Shown here: positions 11,945 to 23,706 of the stretch, piece after piece
Layout of the letters: each line of letters begins with the position of its first letter
Position numbering within the stretch: position 1 is the stretch's first letter
DNA from: Ptychodera flava
Lineage: Eukaryota; Hemichordata; Enteropneusta; Ptychoderidae
DNA length: 64,000 nucleotides
NCBI RefSeq assembly: GCF_041260155.1
Contig: NC_091941.1
Span: 24,070,747-24,134,746, forward strand
Direction: 5' to 3'
The notes under the pieces: model-generated
What the model was told of the DNA's origin: nothing
The model's database searches: none
Seen by the model: the letters and a program-made list of their open reading frames with translations, nothing else
Translations under genes and position numbers: made by a program

Positions 11945-14053
11945 CAAGAAATAGACTCAGTCCAACTGCAACTATTGAAGTCATCAGGAAGAAGCGGGAG
12001 TACAGCAAAGTCTTGACACAGTGTGGAGAAATGAAAGGCGTACTCGACCAAAGATCGAGACGTACTGGATTATTCAGGAGGTATTTTAAGAGTGCGGTGG
12101 CTGTAACCTTTGCCTTGAACGTTTCGTTCACTGGAATGTCCAGCATAACAACTTCAGTGTCTTATGACACTCCCTGCTGTATGTTAAAGTAATCCAGGAG
12201 TGTTTTTAGTGTTTTCCAATTTCAGGGTACTCTGTCTCAGCAAAACCTGCATGCAGTGAGATATTTCTGTGTTCTTGACAGAGAGCTGAAATCAGGTTCG
12301 GACCAAAGTTTGTTTTTGAAAACAAATACAAGTCACGCATGACGATGCAGTTGGTGAAAGGCAAGATTCGGTTGCCGTTTGCCGTAAAAATAAACCGTGC
12401 ATAAAATATCTCGACAGGGTCATAACGTTTTGATAAGGTTGGTACTGTTCGCGAAATAGAATTGGCGCTCTCCAAACAAGGAAAACTTTAGCAACGCCTG
12501 GCATTCATTTCACGTCTGCTGTACAAATAACCAAAACTAAGAACAGAAAAAGCTGACGTCACTGTTGTTTTTTTCTTCCTCCTCTTGAGAATGGGCATCA
12601 CAAAAATGTGAACTGCAATCAGTCACGGCACAATAAAAGGAAACACGAAAATTGCTGTCGCGTGAATGTAGCACTGGTTACATAGCTAGTTGGTTTCGCA
12701 GATAACTGAGCTCAGTAATATCCATCCGCATCGGACATTACAGTCTGTAACCTAGGAAACGAAATAAGCGATGGATGGATTCTGCTTAAATATGCGAGGT
12801 AGTCTGTGGAATAAATGATCGAGTTGGATAGCCATTTTTCTTCGGCTCACATCGGAGCAATTAAACCGGTAGCGTAAATCTCCGATATCCATTACAGCGC
12901 CAAAGGGTATGGGAATGTACCCAGCGAGAAGAGAGGTATGTGCCCCGGCACGGTATCGAACACTTCAAACCGTATCTTGTGACCCGACCCGACCTGTTGA
13001 ATAATAGCAAGGCAACGCTCGCTGAACTACTCGATGGAAGAGTCAACAAACAATAAAATCAATCAGTGTTTAATTTACTACACCGATTCCCATTTTACTT
13101 TCGAAAACCAGCCACAGGGATTCAACAGCTCAAAGACAGCTGATGGAGAAAATGTATTGCTCGGTGTGAATTATCGCTAAGTGCACTTTAAAGATCAGAG
13201 ATCGAAGAAGCAGTTTCAATCGGGGAAAACAAGCTCGAAAAAAATTAATCTGGTCTTTCCTCTATTCCCGGGTGAAACTTAGTCAAATCCCCATTGCATG
13301 GAAGGGTGGCGAAAACAACGCGAGATTTCCCCCAGAGTCTGAGTATGTGATTCGAAGGTCAAGGTTTTCTCGAGAATGTCTCTCTGTGACCTGACATGAT
13401 GGCAAATGCAACTTCATAGAAATGTAGACAGGCGGATACACGAAACATGCTGATCAATCGATTAAAGTCGCTCTATTTTTGAGCTTTTTTTGTGAATTCT
13501 GTTTGATATGAAAACCAGTGTGTGCTGTTTGACTTCTTGAAGCATGCTGAAATACTTGTCAACTACGCACAACCGTCAACTCTGCTTGCAGCCAAACAAG
13601 AATAAACTTTCAGTGACACATTTTACGGTCAGTACCCAAAAATCCATTCACAACTTTCGCCATGCATGGCTGAACATACACTGTTACATAAAGTTGGACC
13701 TCGTACAAGATTTTGTACTGAAATCTTAATTGGCTATGCCTTTATACAGATAAGGATAGCTGCTTTCTTTTCCCTTACATTGTAGCAATGTTTATTTGTC
13801 ATAAGAAAGCAAATCGGAATAGAAAAATTCGATTTAACCTAGAGGTCACTTTGAATTCAGCAAAGGGGTAATTTTTGACACTTTTGCAGTTATGTACAGT
13901 CGTCATGTTGGACACTGAGTAACTTTATGCAAGTATTCCATGTTTCCTTGATATCACAAAAGAGAGCAACTTTGAGAGTATAAGACAAACAAATGCATAG
14001 ATGGCCCTGACAAGACATTGTCAAGTACGCATATCAATCATGCACATATTACA
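11941..14053. other. Intergenic, nothing recognised
   Basis: Short open frames on both strands without domain or exon support. Confidence 0.4.
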
Positions 14054-14100
<47 letters not shown>

Positions 14101-14209
14101 GTCTGTATGTCTGTATGTATGTGTGTATGTATGTGTGTATGTATGTATGTATGTATGTCTGTCTGTATGTATGTATGTATGTATGTATGTATGTATGTAT
14201 GTATGTATG

Positions 14210-14293
<84 letters not shown>
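14054..14293. repeat. Compound microsatellite (TCTG)n-(TATG)n-(TA)n
   Basis: Three adjoining tracts: TCTG repeats (about 14054-14098), TATG/TGTC repeats (about 14099-14213) and pure TA (about 14214-14293). The stepwise change of unit suggests successive point change and slippage. Open frames across it are artefacts. Confidence 0.95.
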
Positions 14294-14296
<3 letters not shown>

Positions 14297-15789
14297 TATA
14301 CGGAATCTCATCCATAATTCTATATGGCATTCTTGATGCAAGATTGGAAGGGCCTTATAACAACTGCCAAGTGACAAACCACGCAATAGTATGGAAAACA
14401 CAATTTTAATATGTAAATAAGACCATGTCACAACTTCTTGAGATTGAAATTTTTCCCCGTAAAGTACACGTGCTATCCATAATATCACTACAACAAGTCA
14501 TCATGCATTCACAAACTGTGCAGGTCGCTGTTTGTTTGTTTGTTAAGTTTTTTTTTCTAAAAAGGAAGCATTTTCATTCCGAATGAGTGAAGCTTTGTGT
14601 GATACCGGAGACAGTCAAGTCAAAGAAGATACGAACACACCTTTAGTTCATTTAAAAACCTGAAATTCGGATGAAATTACTGTTACTGATAGGAAATGAA
14701 CTTAAAACGTAATTTTTTTGTTTGTTGCTACATTCATTGCCTTGTGGACTTGTTGAGAATTTCAAACGACATGTTTGAGCTGCCGGTTTCTCGGTTTTCG
14801 CGAACAACGTTATAAAATTTTCAGCAAATTTGACTGAGAGCATAGAAGTGAAAATATCCAATTGACATATATAATTATTGCTCTAAGCTGTTTTCAAAAC
14901 TTTAACAAACTCAGGCGTAATTTTAAAATCGCCAAATTTTTTACTTCTCCGTAATGCTTTATCATTTCACGTGTTTTATCAGAATTCCCTCGTTGGTAAG
15001 TTTCCCTAGCTTTTGACTCGTTGAAAGACGTGAGAGGCCAGGTGTAATATCTAACATATGCATCGCTGTGAAGTCAAACTTTTCAGTGATGAACATGTTA
15101 GATATGCAGCGCGTCATCTTTAACTTTGCCAGGTTCTGTCTTAGATACAGGTTTTCAATTTCACCGATGAATTGTTTTAGATGCAAGAACTTGAAACAAA
15201 AGCCACCACAGACCTCATATAAACTAATACATTTTGTTGGGCAATGTAGTAGCATTGAAAGAATCACAGACCCTCCACCACCACCACGAGGAGAGATAAT
15301 GAAAGAACTTATACCTGAAAGATTGAGTTTGCCATACATCAAAGATAGACAATTTACATCCCAGTGGCTTGGAATTGAAGCTTTTTTGGGGGAAAAAATT
15401 CACACTTGACTATTCTGGAAAAAAATCCGGCCTTTGTTGGCGAAAAAAAAATATATTCTACGGAGCAATGAACTCTGGGATGCTGTTTAAAATCAAGTCG
15501 CAGTCCTCAGGGGTCACGGTTAGTGCATGGTTTCCGACTAAAGTGTAGCGGTCGATATTGACCGCGCGGAAAAAATCTGTCTCGGTTTATCAAAACTAGA
15601 TATATTCATTACTTACAGCCCCATTCGTTATCTTGAGATTGCGTATCGTCAATGGAGGATCCAAAAAGCGCGGTGTAAGCTTGCGCTATCTCCGTATTAA
15701 GTGTCACACTTGAAGCGTACATGATGTAAGTTTATTCATGTGCTCTACGCATGTGGCCAACTCTCGCAGAAACGCTCAAGTATTTGCCT

Positions 15790-15792
<3 letters not shown>
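14294..15792. other. Intergenic, nothing recognised
   Basis: Overlapping open frames at 14962-15409 on both strands have no recognised domain and are not called. Confidence 0.35.

Positions 15793-15864
<72 letters not shown>
15793..15864. repeat. (AG)n microsatellite
   Basis: About 72 bp of uninterrupted AG repeat. Confidence 0.95.
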
Positions 15865-15865
<1 letters not shown>

Positions 15866-17284
15866 AATATAGCTGTCGTCTACGGTCTAGTCTGTAGGTT
15901 TTAGGAGAAGAAAATCGACAGAATAATCTTGTAGTTTGCAATATGTCTTGGAAGATTTGTGTTTGGCGAGTCATCTATTGTCAAGCATAGTGCTGTCGAC
16001 GGCACAGATGAGATGGGTCCAATATCACGACTTTGAGTGTTGTTACAACACAAAGTCAAGGACCCAAACATCGATGACGTCATTCGGGGCCGATGGCTCG
16101 GTATTGTCCCCGCTTACAAAATCATCCCGGCCTCACTGTCAGTAAGTCCATTAAAGACTAGATGAATTTCAATAACATCGCTAATTTGATGTATTGCTGC
16201 TTTCTTTCTCGCTTCCTCTCTAGTCCATTGCTTCGCATCCGGAGAGTTAGGGAGAGAGGTTGCCTAGCGACCGAAAATACAGAAACCTGAAATAAAATTC
16301 GTCAGCCGCCAGCCTCCGTACACGCAGAGTTGATAGGCAAGCTCGATAAGTGACGCCTTTGAAAGTCTTGTAAGATGGAATACTATGTACTTTTTGTCGA
16401 CTCGTGTATTTTTTTCACGGTCTGCCTGTGTCGGCTACGGCGAAGAGTTTGAAAATCCTGAGTCAGAATGTTTGAAAACACCGTGAACGACGGACAAACA
16501 CACGTTGATTGATGACTTTGCTCGTACGCTGCGCAATACCGTTGTATCTAGACACTTGATTTTTTTTCCCTGTGGATTACTAAGTCTCTCATTGCGACTT
16601 AATTGTAAGATCAAGCAGTTTTGCTAGGTAACCATGTGACCCGCTGCACTTCTTTCGATGACGTCATGAACATGGAGGGACTGCCGCTGCTATGATTGAG
16701 CACAAGGATGTATCGCATCTTTAATATAGAACGGTCGGGTGAAAAGAGCCGAGCCAGAATTTACACTGCAATGCAGTAGGGTCAATCAATACCCGTCCTG
16801 CGGGCCAAGTCTTTTCCTCACCTGCGGCGTTAGATGTGAGAGAGCGTGTTTCGTGTGATCAGGTGCGCCTCAACATGATGTATGACGTCACAGATCATTC
16901 ATCAAGGGCTGGTGTCTATCCATATTCAAAATAAAATGTTAGCTCGGCAACCACCACAGAAAATCTGTATCCATTGGTGCGTTCGATGCTTTGTCTCAAA
17001 CCGTGACATGCGCCAATCACATTCAAGTTTACGTTTTTCGCCTGCGTGAACTGCCAGTTTCTTTTACCGCGATAGACTGGTGTGCGCGCACATAGAATGT
17101 AAACACTGGACGGCTTGATACGTCATCATAAATTATCTTCACATGACTAGCGGGCCTTGGTCGCAACGGTGAAAGCCACGCTCGCTCTACATCGGTTTGA
17201 AGAAGGAATATCTGCACGGTGCAGATGTAAGCACTCAAGGGTAAAGAGGCACAGTTGGGAGCGAAATTACGCAGCGACAGAGAT
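15865..17284. other. Upstream region of the TIR-like gene
   Basis: GC content rises toward the gene start at 17285. I see no clear TATA box or exon. A 5' untranslated exon or promoter may lie here, but nothing can be placed. Confidence 0.3.
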
Positions 17285-19191
17285 ATGACCAACTCACATA
17301 GCAGGATGCGAAGTCAGCGCCAATTGCCTGTATTCCGCAAATACCATGAGCTATTCCCTGACGGTAGCGGGACTGCCCCGCAGTCGAAGGCGCTCAGTGC
17401 TTCCAAACTTAGTCCAACGTTTAGTGGCGCGCTTGAGTGGATAAAGAGGAATTGTGAAATAGTAAACACGGCCTTACGCTTGCTTCAGATCTATCCGAAC
17501 TTAATACAGGACGAGAGCCTCGACACGGTGTGGGAGTTCTTGCAGCCATTCATGGAGGGTTCGTATGAGCCAGATCCTTTCCGATGGAAGAACGTGAAAA
17601 GGATTGCGACGACGGTGCTCAAACAGGGAGTCAGACGGGGATGGAAAAGGGAATCTCGATCAATGCAAGCAATCGTACGCACAGCTGCAGGAGCTGCGGA
17701 TCTTGTGGCGAAAGTTACAGCAGGACTAATCTGTTTGTGTGTGGCTCTATATCGGATGGAAACGTCAACATCACGGGAACTAATACCGAGCGCATCGTCG
17801 CTGCTCTGTCGCCTTACTGTTACGTTCGAAGTAATCCGCCCCAGGTGCAAGGACCCTTTTCCGAAATCTGCCGGAACGTTACCAGTGCTGACGCTTTCAT
17901 TTTTGTGATGAACGACAAAACGTTGCTCAACGACGTCTGTATGCACCATCTTGGTGTAGCGGTTGCCTTCCACGTCCCGATCGTTGTCGTGAGGGAGGCG
18001 GGGTTTAAACTTCCGAAACAATTGCCTGATCACTTTCAACGCACCGAAATTGTCAGGAGGTATCAACTTAAGTCTTCCCGAAAGACTTCCCCTTGTGAAC
18101 CCGGCCATTTCACGGACTCAGGGGAGGGTAGCCCAATCGAGGATATTGTGGATGTTGACGTGGATACCAGCCCACAACAAACGCTCTTGCTGTCAGAGGT
18201 CATCCGAGACTGTTACGAGAACTCGCTTGTCTACGTCCCTACTTTCCACGATTCTTGCATCGGCAAACTTTTCGGAAAGCTCTCGGATTATCTGGGAGAC
18301 TCGTTCCTCGATTTCGAGATAACCAGGAGTCACCAGCCCGTAAGCGCACAGGCGTCTTCGGGTCCTCAGGTAATGTCGAACATGAACCCCAGCGTGTTTC
18401 GCAATCTGTATTCGGAGCCCGCATCACCTGCAGTGAACTCGGAAAGGGAAGGCAGCTCCGGAGAGGAGACTGGCTCAAACATCACCGGCATGTCGCGTCC
18501 GGTGATGAAGCGCGTGGATAACGACAACAACAGTCTGAAGCTACCACCTATATCTCATCAATCGAATCAAAACTTAGTGACAGCGGATTCCGAATTGTCT
18601 AGTCCACCATCTTCGCAACACGTCAGCGACAGCGCACACAGGACGACATTGGTTCCCGCACTGGACCCAAACGACAACCCGAGCCCATCTCCTGTACCGC
18701 TGGAAACCAATTATTTGATATGCCCCAATAGAAGTTATGGAAACATGAGTAAGGACCCTTTCGTGGTGTCGTTTCCCGCCCAACTCGACCTCCTCGACAA
18801 CAAGGTGACTGACTACCTTACGAGCGTCTCGCCCACTCTAACCTACGTGAAGTTGGACTTCGAGTACCGCTCTGTGGCCAGCAGTCCCAGCATTCGAACC
18901 CCTAGAGCCACGCCAACCCCGAGAGAAGCATCCGAGCGCCGAAACCAGACTAAGAAACCAGCTGCGACCTACAACAAAGCTCCGTCGAAGGCCACGTCGC
19001 CCTCGCAGTCGCACAGCCGCCGGCAAACGCCGATGGGCAACCTCAAGCGGGAAAACAGCGACTTCAGGGCGCGCAAAGTGAACCGCGTGAGACTGGCAAA
19101 ACCCAAATCCCGGTCCAAGGATTCTATGGAAATCTCCAGAGTAACTCTGCAATATAACGTGCCGCCAATCCGGCAGAATTCGCTTCGTTAA
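17285..19191 (+). CDS. Predicted TIR-like/Rossmann-type protein with disordered tail, frame-broken
   Basis: I do not recognise a named family. The first ATG of the long frame is at 17285 (MTNSHSRM). The amino-terminal frame runs through a helical region (EWIKRNCEIVNTALRLLQIY) to about 17600. The main frame is open from about 17568 to the stop at 19192-19194. It contains a compact alpha/beta segment (NLFVCGSISDGN, then SADAFIFVMNDKTLLNDVC, then HLGVAVAFHVPIVVVREAG). This resembles the C-terminal half of a TIR/SEFIR-type fold: hydrophobic strand, short helix with Cys, strand ending in VPIVVV. A second small block (LLLSEVIRDCYENSLVYVPTF) follows. About 300 residues rich in Ser, Pro, Asn and basic residues complete the protein and are likely disordered. 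No intron is evident in the 1.9 kb. The amino-terminal and main parts are in different frames; the shift lies between about 17600 and 17728. An intermediate frame encodes a coiled-coil-like stretch (QSYAQLQELRILWRKLQQD) ending at TAA 17727. So either one base is missing, or two extra bases are present, or the region is recoded. The function is unknown; a signalling or scaffold role is a guess. Confidence 0.6.
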
Positions 19192-19194
19192 GAC

Positions 19195-21032
19195 TAGAGT
19201 CTGAACGGAACATCTTCATCAAAGTTTTCTCTCTGATGAGATGCTTTTTTCACGCGAGAGACATGATACGGAGAACCACTGACTAGATGCAAATAGACAG
19301 CAGAAACATCGTGTCGTAGCTCAACAACAATGCACGGAATTTTTTCCATCTGCAGCCTCGTCTTTCCCAAAGTGATATACAGTTCCATCACCCTACCGTG
19401 CGAATTCCTTTCTATACTGGGAATTTTTTTGTTTCCGATTACAGATTTGTTGGATGCCTTCACTGTGTAATAATATGAAATTCAACACGCTCACCAGTAT
19501 TTGCGATGCAACCCAACCTGTGTGACAGTTATAATAGACACAATATTAGTTGCATACCAGCGGTTTGCGAAGAACACTTAGATCCAGCAATGTGGAGGTT
19601 TGCTATTCCTATGTTCTCTTATCCTCCATTCAATAGAATATACTGTGTCAAATATTATACCATAAAAAACGACCCAAATGGGATATCATCAGCGAACCGT
19701 CACATACCTATATTTTTCTAAAATAACTTTCTGTGCTACAAAACATGTTTCACGCATAAGCATATGCCTAAAGACATTGATTCAATTGCCGCACTGTTGA
19801 CAAGAGATATTTTCGATTCGCCCTAGCTTTGAAGTGAGGGTTTCTTCAATACGAAGACAAAAAATAAAACAACTTTCAAGTCTATACTAATCGCTTCCAT
19901 GGTGTACTCGTTAAAAGTCCCGCTTTTCCGACAGAAGGGTTGTGAGTGGATTGTCTTGTGACTGAAGCTATGCGAAACGTGGACAGCTTTTAGTAATATA
20001 TCTTTGTAATAAAAATAGGTCTATTGTAGATTAGCTATCATCCACAACCTTCCTTGCCGTCGCAGTCACAAGCCACACACAGCTATTTTGTCTTAATTAT
20101 GGATTAGGTTCTCATGGATAAAAAATGGACATAGTATATAATATTGCCAATAGTCCGCTATCGAATTAGTAGGCCTCCATCGTAACTCCTAAATCTTCAT
20201 TCGCCGTGTGACACAAATTGGATATTTGTCCGACAAATTAATATTTATAATATTGCCGAGATGGCGACTAACAGCCATCAAAATACCGCAGTCTGCTGCC
20301 TTTCCCGTGGTTGCAGATGAAATTAATCGCCGTTTTCTACTGTAAAAAAATAATAGCCTGTTACATCACATTTGGTGATTGAAATTGTTTGAAAATGAAG
20401 TGCCGAGACTGCTTCACCACATCTTTACACTTTTGAAAAAAGCGTGTTAATATGTATGTTGTCATTCTGGGGTTGTAATCGAGAGATGATGTGCGTTCAC
20501 TTCTTGTGAAACTTTTACTAGCGATGAGAAACGCTTATTTGATCAAACGATATTGTATTTACTGTACACAGTATTTCGGCATAAACCTGTAAGGTGACCG
20601 CTACCTGTAGGGTTATCTTCAAGCGCGCTTGCTTGCTTTTGATTTGGGCAACTTCCAAACTTTGGGTTTTTTTTCAACTAATGGTGAAAAATGGCGGAAA
20701 CTACCAATTGTTAATGGAACTGGTTTTTTTTATGTACGAGAGTAAGCGGTTGACAGTCAACACAGTAACGGTATACGCTCCACGCTCCCTCTATTTGATT
20801 GGGGATATGGGAAAAATGCCACTGAAAAAAACATGAGGAATTTTCTAGTAAACATGAAAAACTAAATGTACCGCTGGTTTGACCAAAAGGAAGAGATATA
20901 TTAAGGAGCTTGAAGTTGCATGTCTAACTTTATGGAATGCAAGCTTTTTAAACAGCTACTAACAGTGTAAAAGTCTCAGTTCACTCGAAATCTATGGTAA
21001 TTAATTGCAATTAATTTCTAATTAATTGCACG

Positions 21033-21035
<3 letters not shown>
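19195..21035. other. Downstream region of the TIR-like gene, nothing else recognised
   Basis: AATAAA-type hexamers occur near 19863 and could serve as polyadenylation signals for the gene ending at 19194, but their use cannot be shown. No further gene is seen. Confidence 0.35.

Positions 21036-21088
<53 letters not shown>
21036..21088. repeat. (TA)n microsatellite
   Basis: About 52 bp of alternating TA. Confidence 0.9.
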
Positions 21089-21091
<3 letters not shown>

Positions 21092-21601
21092 TATTTGTTT
21101 GAGTGTGACTGACAGAAACACAAATCTCTTCATGTTTCAAATATAACATTCCTGTAACGAGTTTCTTTTTTAGACGGTTGTAGTTAGCGGGTTTAGCCAT
21201 AATCGTACAAATTGAATCAATCACCATCCAGCAAATTATTGAATTTCGTCGATTAGCGCTCCAAGGCCAAGTTCACAGCTCGTTCACAGAACAGAGTGTT
21301 TTTTATCGACAGGTTGAGCGGCATTTGATGAGAGCGTATTGATTTATACAGATTGTAAAGAAGAAATATAAACAGCACGTTCTAAATATTGCAGGTTTCT
21401 ACCTTACACATTAAGCTGCCCATAAAAGGTTGATGCCCTCCCAGCTGACGCATTTCCCACGTTTTTCATTTTCCAGAGCGGAGTTTGCTCGTAATCATCC
21501 CGTGGAATGCCTGCTCTATGTCCACAATGTTTTCCCAGAAAGCCCGGAAACCGGCACGTTTGTGCTATTTTTTTCCCCGTAGCGAACCGTGCGACAGAGA
21601 T

Positions 21602-21858
21602 TTAAAGGGAAACAGTCGTCGGAACTGCGCCTGTGCGAGTTTCTTGTTTACAAACAATTTATTTAGTGTATTTAGTGCACGATATCTAGATGCACCTCAT
21701 CATCATATATCTGCATCATTGAAATTATACGATGCAGATTATGACAGACATGTTTCAACTTTTATCAATCACCATCGTACCTTGGATATAGCGTTTACAT
21801 TGGTCATATGGGTGCCAGCCGTCCTTTGAGTACAGTTCTGACGACTATATCCATTTAA
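21602..21858. mobile_element. MITE family B copy (inverted relative to 9573)
   Basis: It starts ttaaagggaaacagtcgtcg and ends tctgacgactatatccattt. The interior includes gtttcttgtttacaaacaat and gatatctagatgcacctcat, matching 9573-9815 in reverse complement and 57446-57689 directly. Confidence 0.65.
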
Positions 21859-22648
21859 TATTGGTGTTTTTGAGTTTGTGCATGTGGGCAAGATACATGC
21901 AATGTTCCAGATTGTCACGCCTTTCCATTTTATTGTGTTCCATTTGATTGTGTTAGAATGGTCACAGGCCATTTCCTTTTGTATGCTTAAAATGTCTCCA
22001 AAGTCTGCAAGAAAATACATGCTGGACAAACGAATTATCGCGTCAAATCTCGGGCCTAACATCCCCACCGTGTCGTGTTGGTTTGTTTTGGGATAACAAG
22101 AGGGCGCGGCGCAGCCGCAGAGACTCTAGAGACGTAGACGATTTCTTGCACGTGTGCAACAATCAAATTGAGACCAGCGCAATAACCTGTCATCTTGATT
22201 TCAGATTTTTTCAAGGTGCATGTATGGTACAGGAAAAGGAGATTTGTTTCCGGTCCTCGATATTTGGCAAGTATAAATGCCGTGAGGCAATTTCCCATTT
22301 TTTCAATATTTTCTCCCACTTGACTGATTCCGCATGAGTTATTTCAACTGCACATTCAGTTTTTTTTAAGCGACTGCAAAATACTTTCCTACTATTTTAT
22401 GGATGTGGGGGGAAGGTGATTTCACACACAGTCTGTTCGAGTTTATCGATTTTACTGAAATGATAATTTGAATCACCTAGATTTTGTGTCAGCATTTTGA
22501 TTAGGAAAAGTGGTGACGATATTCTTGAAAAAAGCTAATTAAAACGGGGGTTTCGCAGCAATCTGGGCGGTGACTAAAAATATTTTTGTCTATGTATGTA
22601 TATAATTATACATGCAACTGTATATATAAATATTACATAACTATATAT
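21859..22648. other. Intergenic, nothing recognised
   Basis: Only short open frames. Confidence 0.4.
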
Positions 22649-22868
22649 ACATATGCATACATACATACATACATACATACATACATACATACATACATAC
22701 ATACATACATACATACATACACACACAGCACATATTTTTAAAGTACAAAGTATATAGACGCATACACATACATACAAATACAACAAACATGCGTACATAA
22801 CACACACATACCACACATACATACATACACACATCCATCCATCCATCTATCCATCCATCCATCCATCC
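22649..22868. repeat. (CATA)n and (CATC)n microsatellites
   Basis: CATA repeats occupy about 22650-22720 and CATC repeats about 22829-22868. CATA-rich degenerate sequence lies between them. Confidence 0.9.
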
Positions 22869-23317
22869 ACACATAGTATGTACATATGGAAAATTAAAAA
22901 GTGCAAGAAGTATACGAGCTTAGCAATTAAAATTTCCAAACACCTCGTTTTCTCATTCCATCAGTTCCAGATTTGATGTGCCATGTGGGTGGCCCCTGTC
23001 AGGGGATGCATTGATTATCGAGCGCCTGTCTGTTTGGATCAAGTTGACAGCGTTCAAAAACCACGTGAGACAGCACCTTGTCTCAATCGCTTCCAAAGTG
23101 AAAGGCTGATTAAATTGCAGGATATGGAACCGTTCGTGCCTGGAATCTCTAATTCCAGGCTGACTACAAGAGATACTTGGCGCATACTATACAGGGAAGG
23201 AATTCGTTCAAAATGAGAATACGCCGCAAAGGCACATAGCACAATCTGTTATCTGGCATCGTGATCCTTCGAATAAAATCATGCATTGGATGACACTTTA
23301 TGAGCGAAGTCGTACCT
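22869..23317. other. Intergenic, nothing recognised
   Basis: A 77-codon open frame at 22983 (+) overlaps one on the other strand. Neither shows a domain. Confidence 0.35.
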
Positions 23318-23706
23318 TTAAGTTAGTATGCACCTCGAAAGTGATTGACTTAAAACTTTTGCTAAAACTTTCCTCAAGGAAACTTTAAAACCATTTCCCT
23401 TTAGAAATCGGGCGAAAAAAAGAAACCAGGGGTCTCCGTGCAAAAGTTGGTACTCGTGAAACAAATTAGGCCTACCCGACAGTTACCGACACTCGAAATT
23501 CAAAATGGTTGCCATGATGCATCCGTGTTAACTCGGAGGTGAAAAATTAAAACGTCCAATTCATAAGTATAAGCCGGACCCGGTGAAATTTTGATTTACT
23601 CGACGATCTCCAAAACGAGCTCCCCCCCCCCTCCGCAAGGGGTAGACCCAAAAAGTATTGTAGAACTTTGAGGGTGCAAATATCCGTGGGAGGCGCGTTC
23701 TCCCTT
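23318..23706 (-). mobile_element. MITE family A copy
   Basis: It starts ttaagttagtatgcacctcg and ends gggaggcgcgttctccctt. The interior (acttttgctaaaactttcct, gaaattcaaaatggttgcca) matches 2777-3131 in the same orientation. A C-rich tract interrupts it near 23625. Confidence 0.6.

Noticed and set aside
14001..14488. Long open frames through poly-Tyr/Ile and Val/Cys repeats
   Set aside because: Simple-sequence artefacts of TA and TATG tracts. The same applies at 11490-12192, 22574-22874, 26745-27433, 31419-31868 and 34076-34445.
17491..18108. 205-codon minus-strand open frame
   Set aside because: Antisense shadow of the GC-rich TIR-like gene, with no domain of its own.
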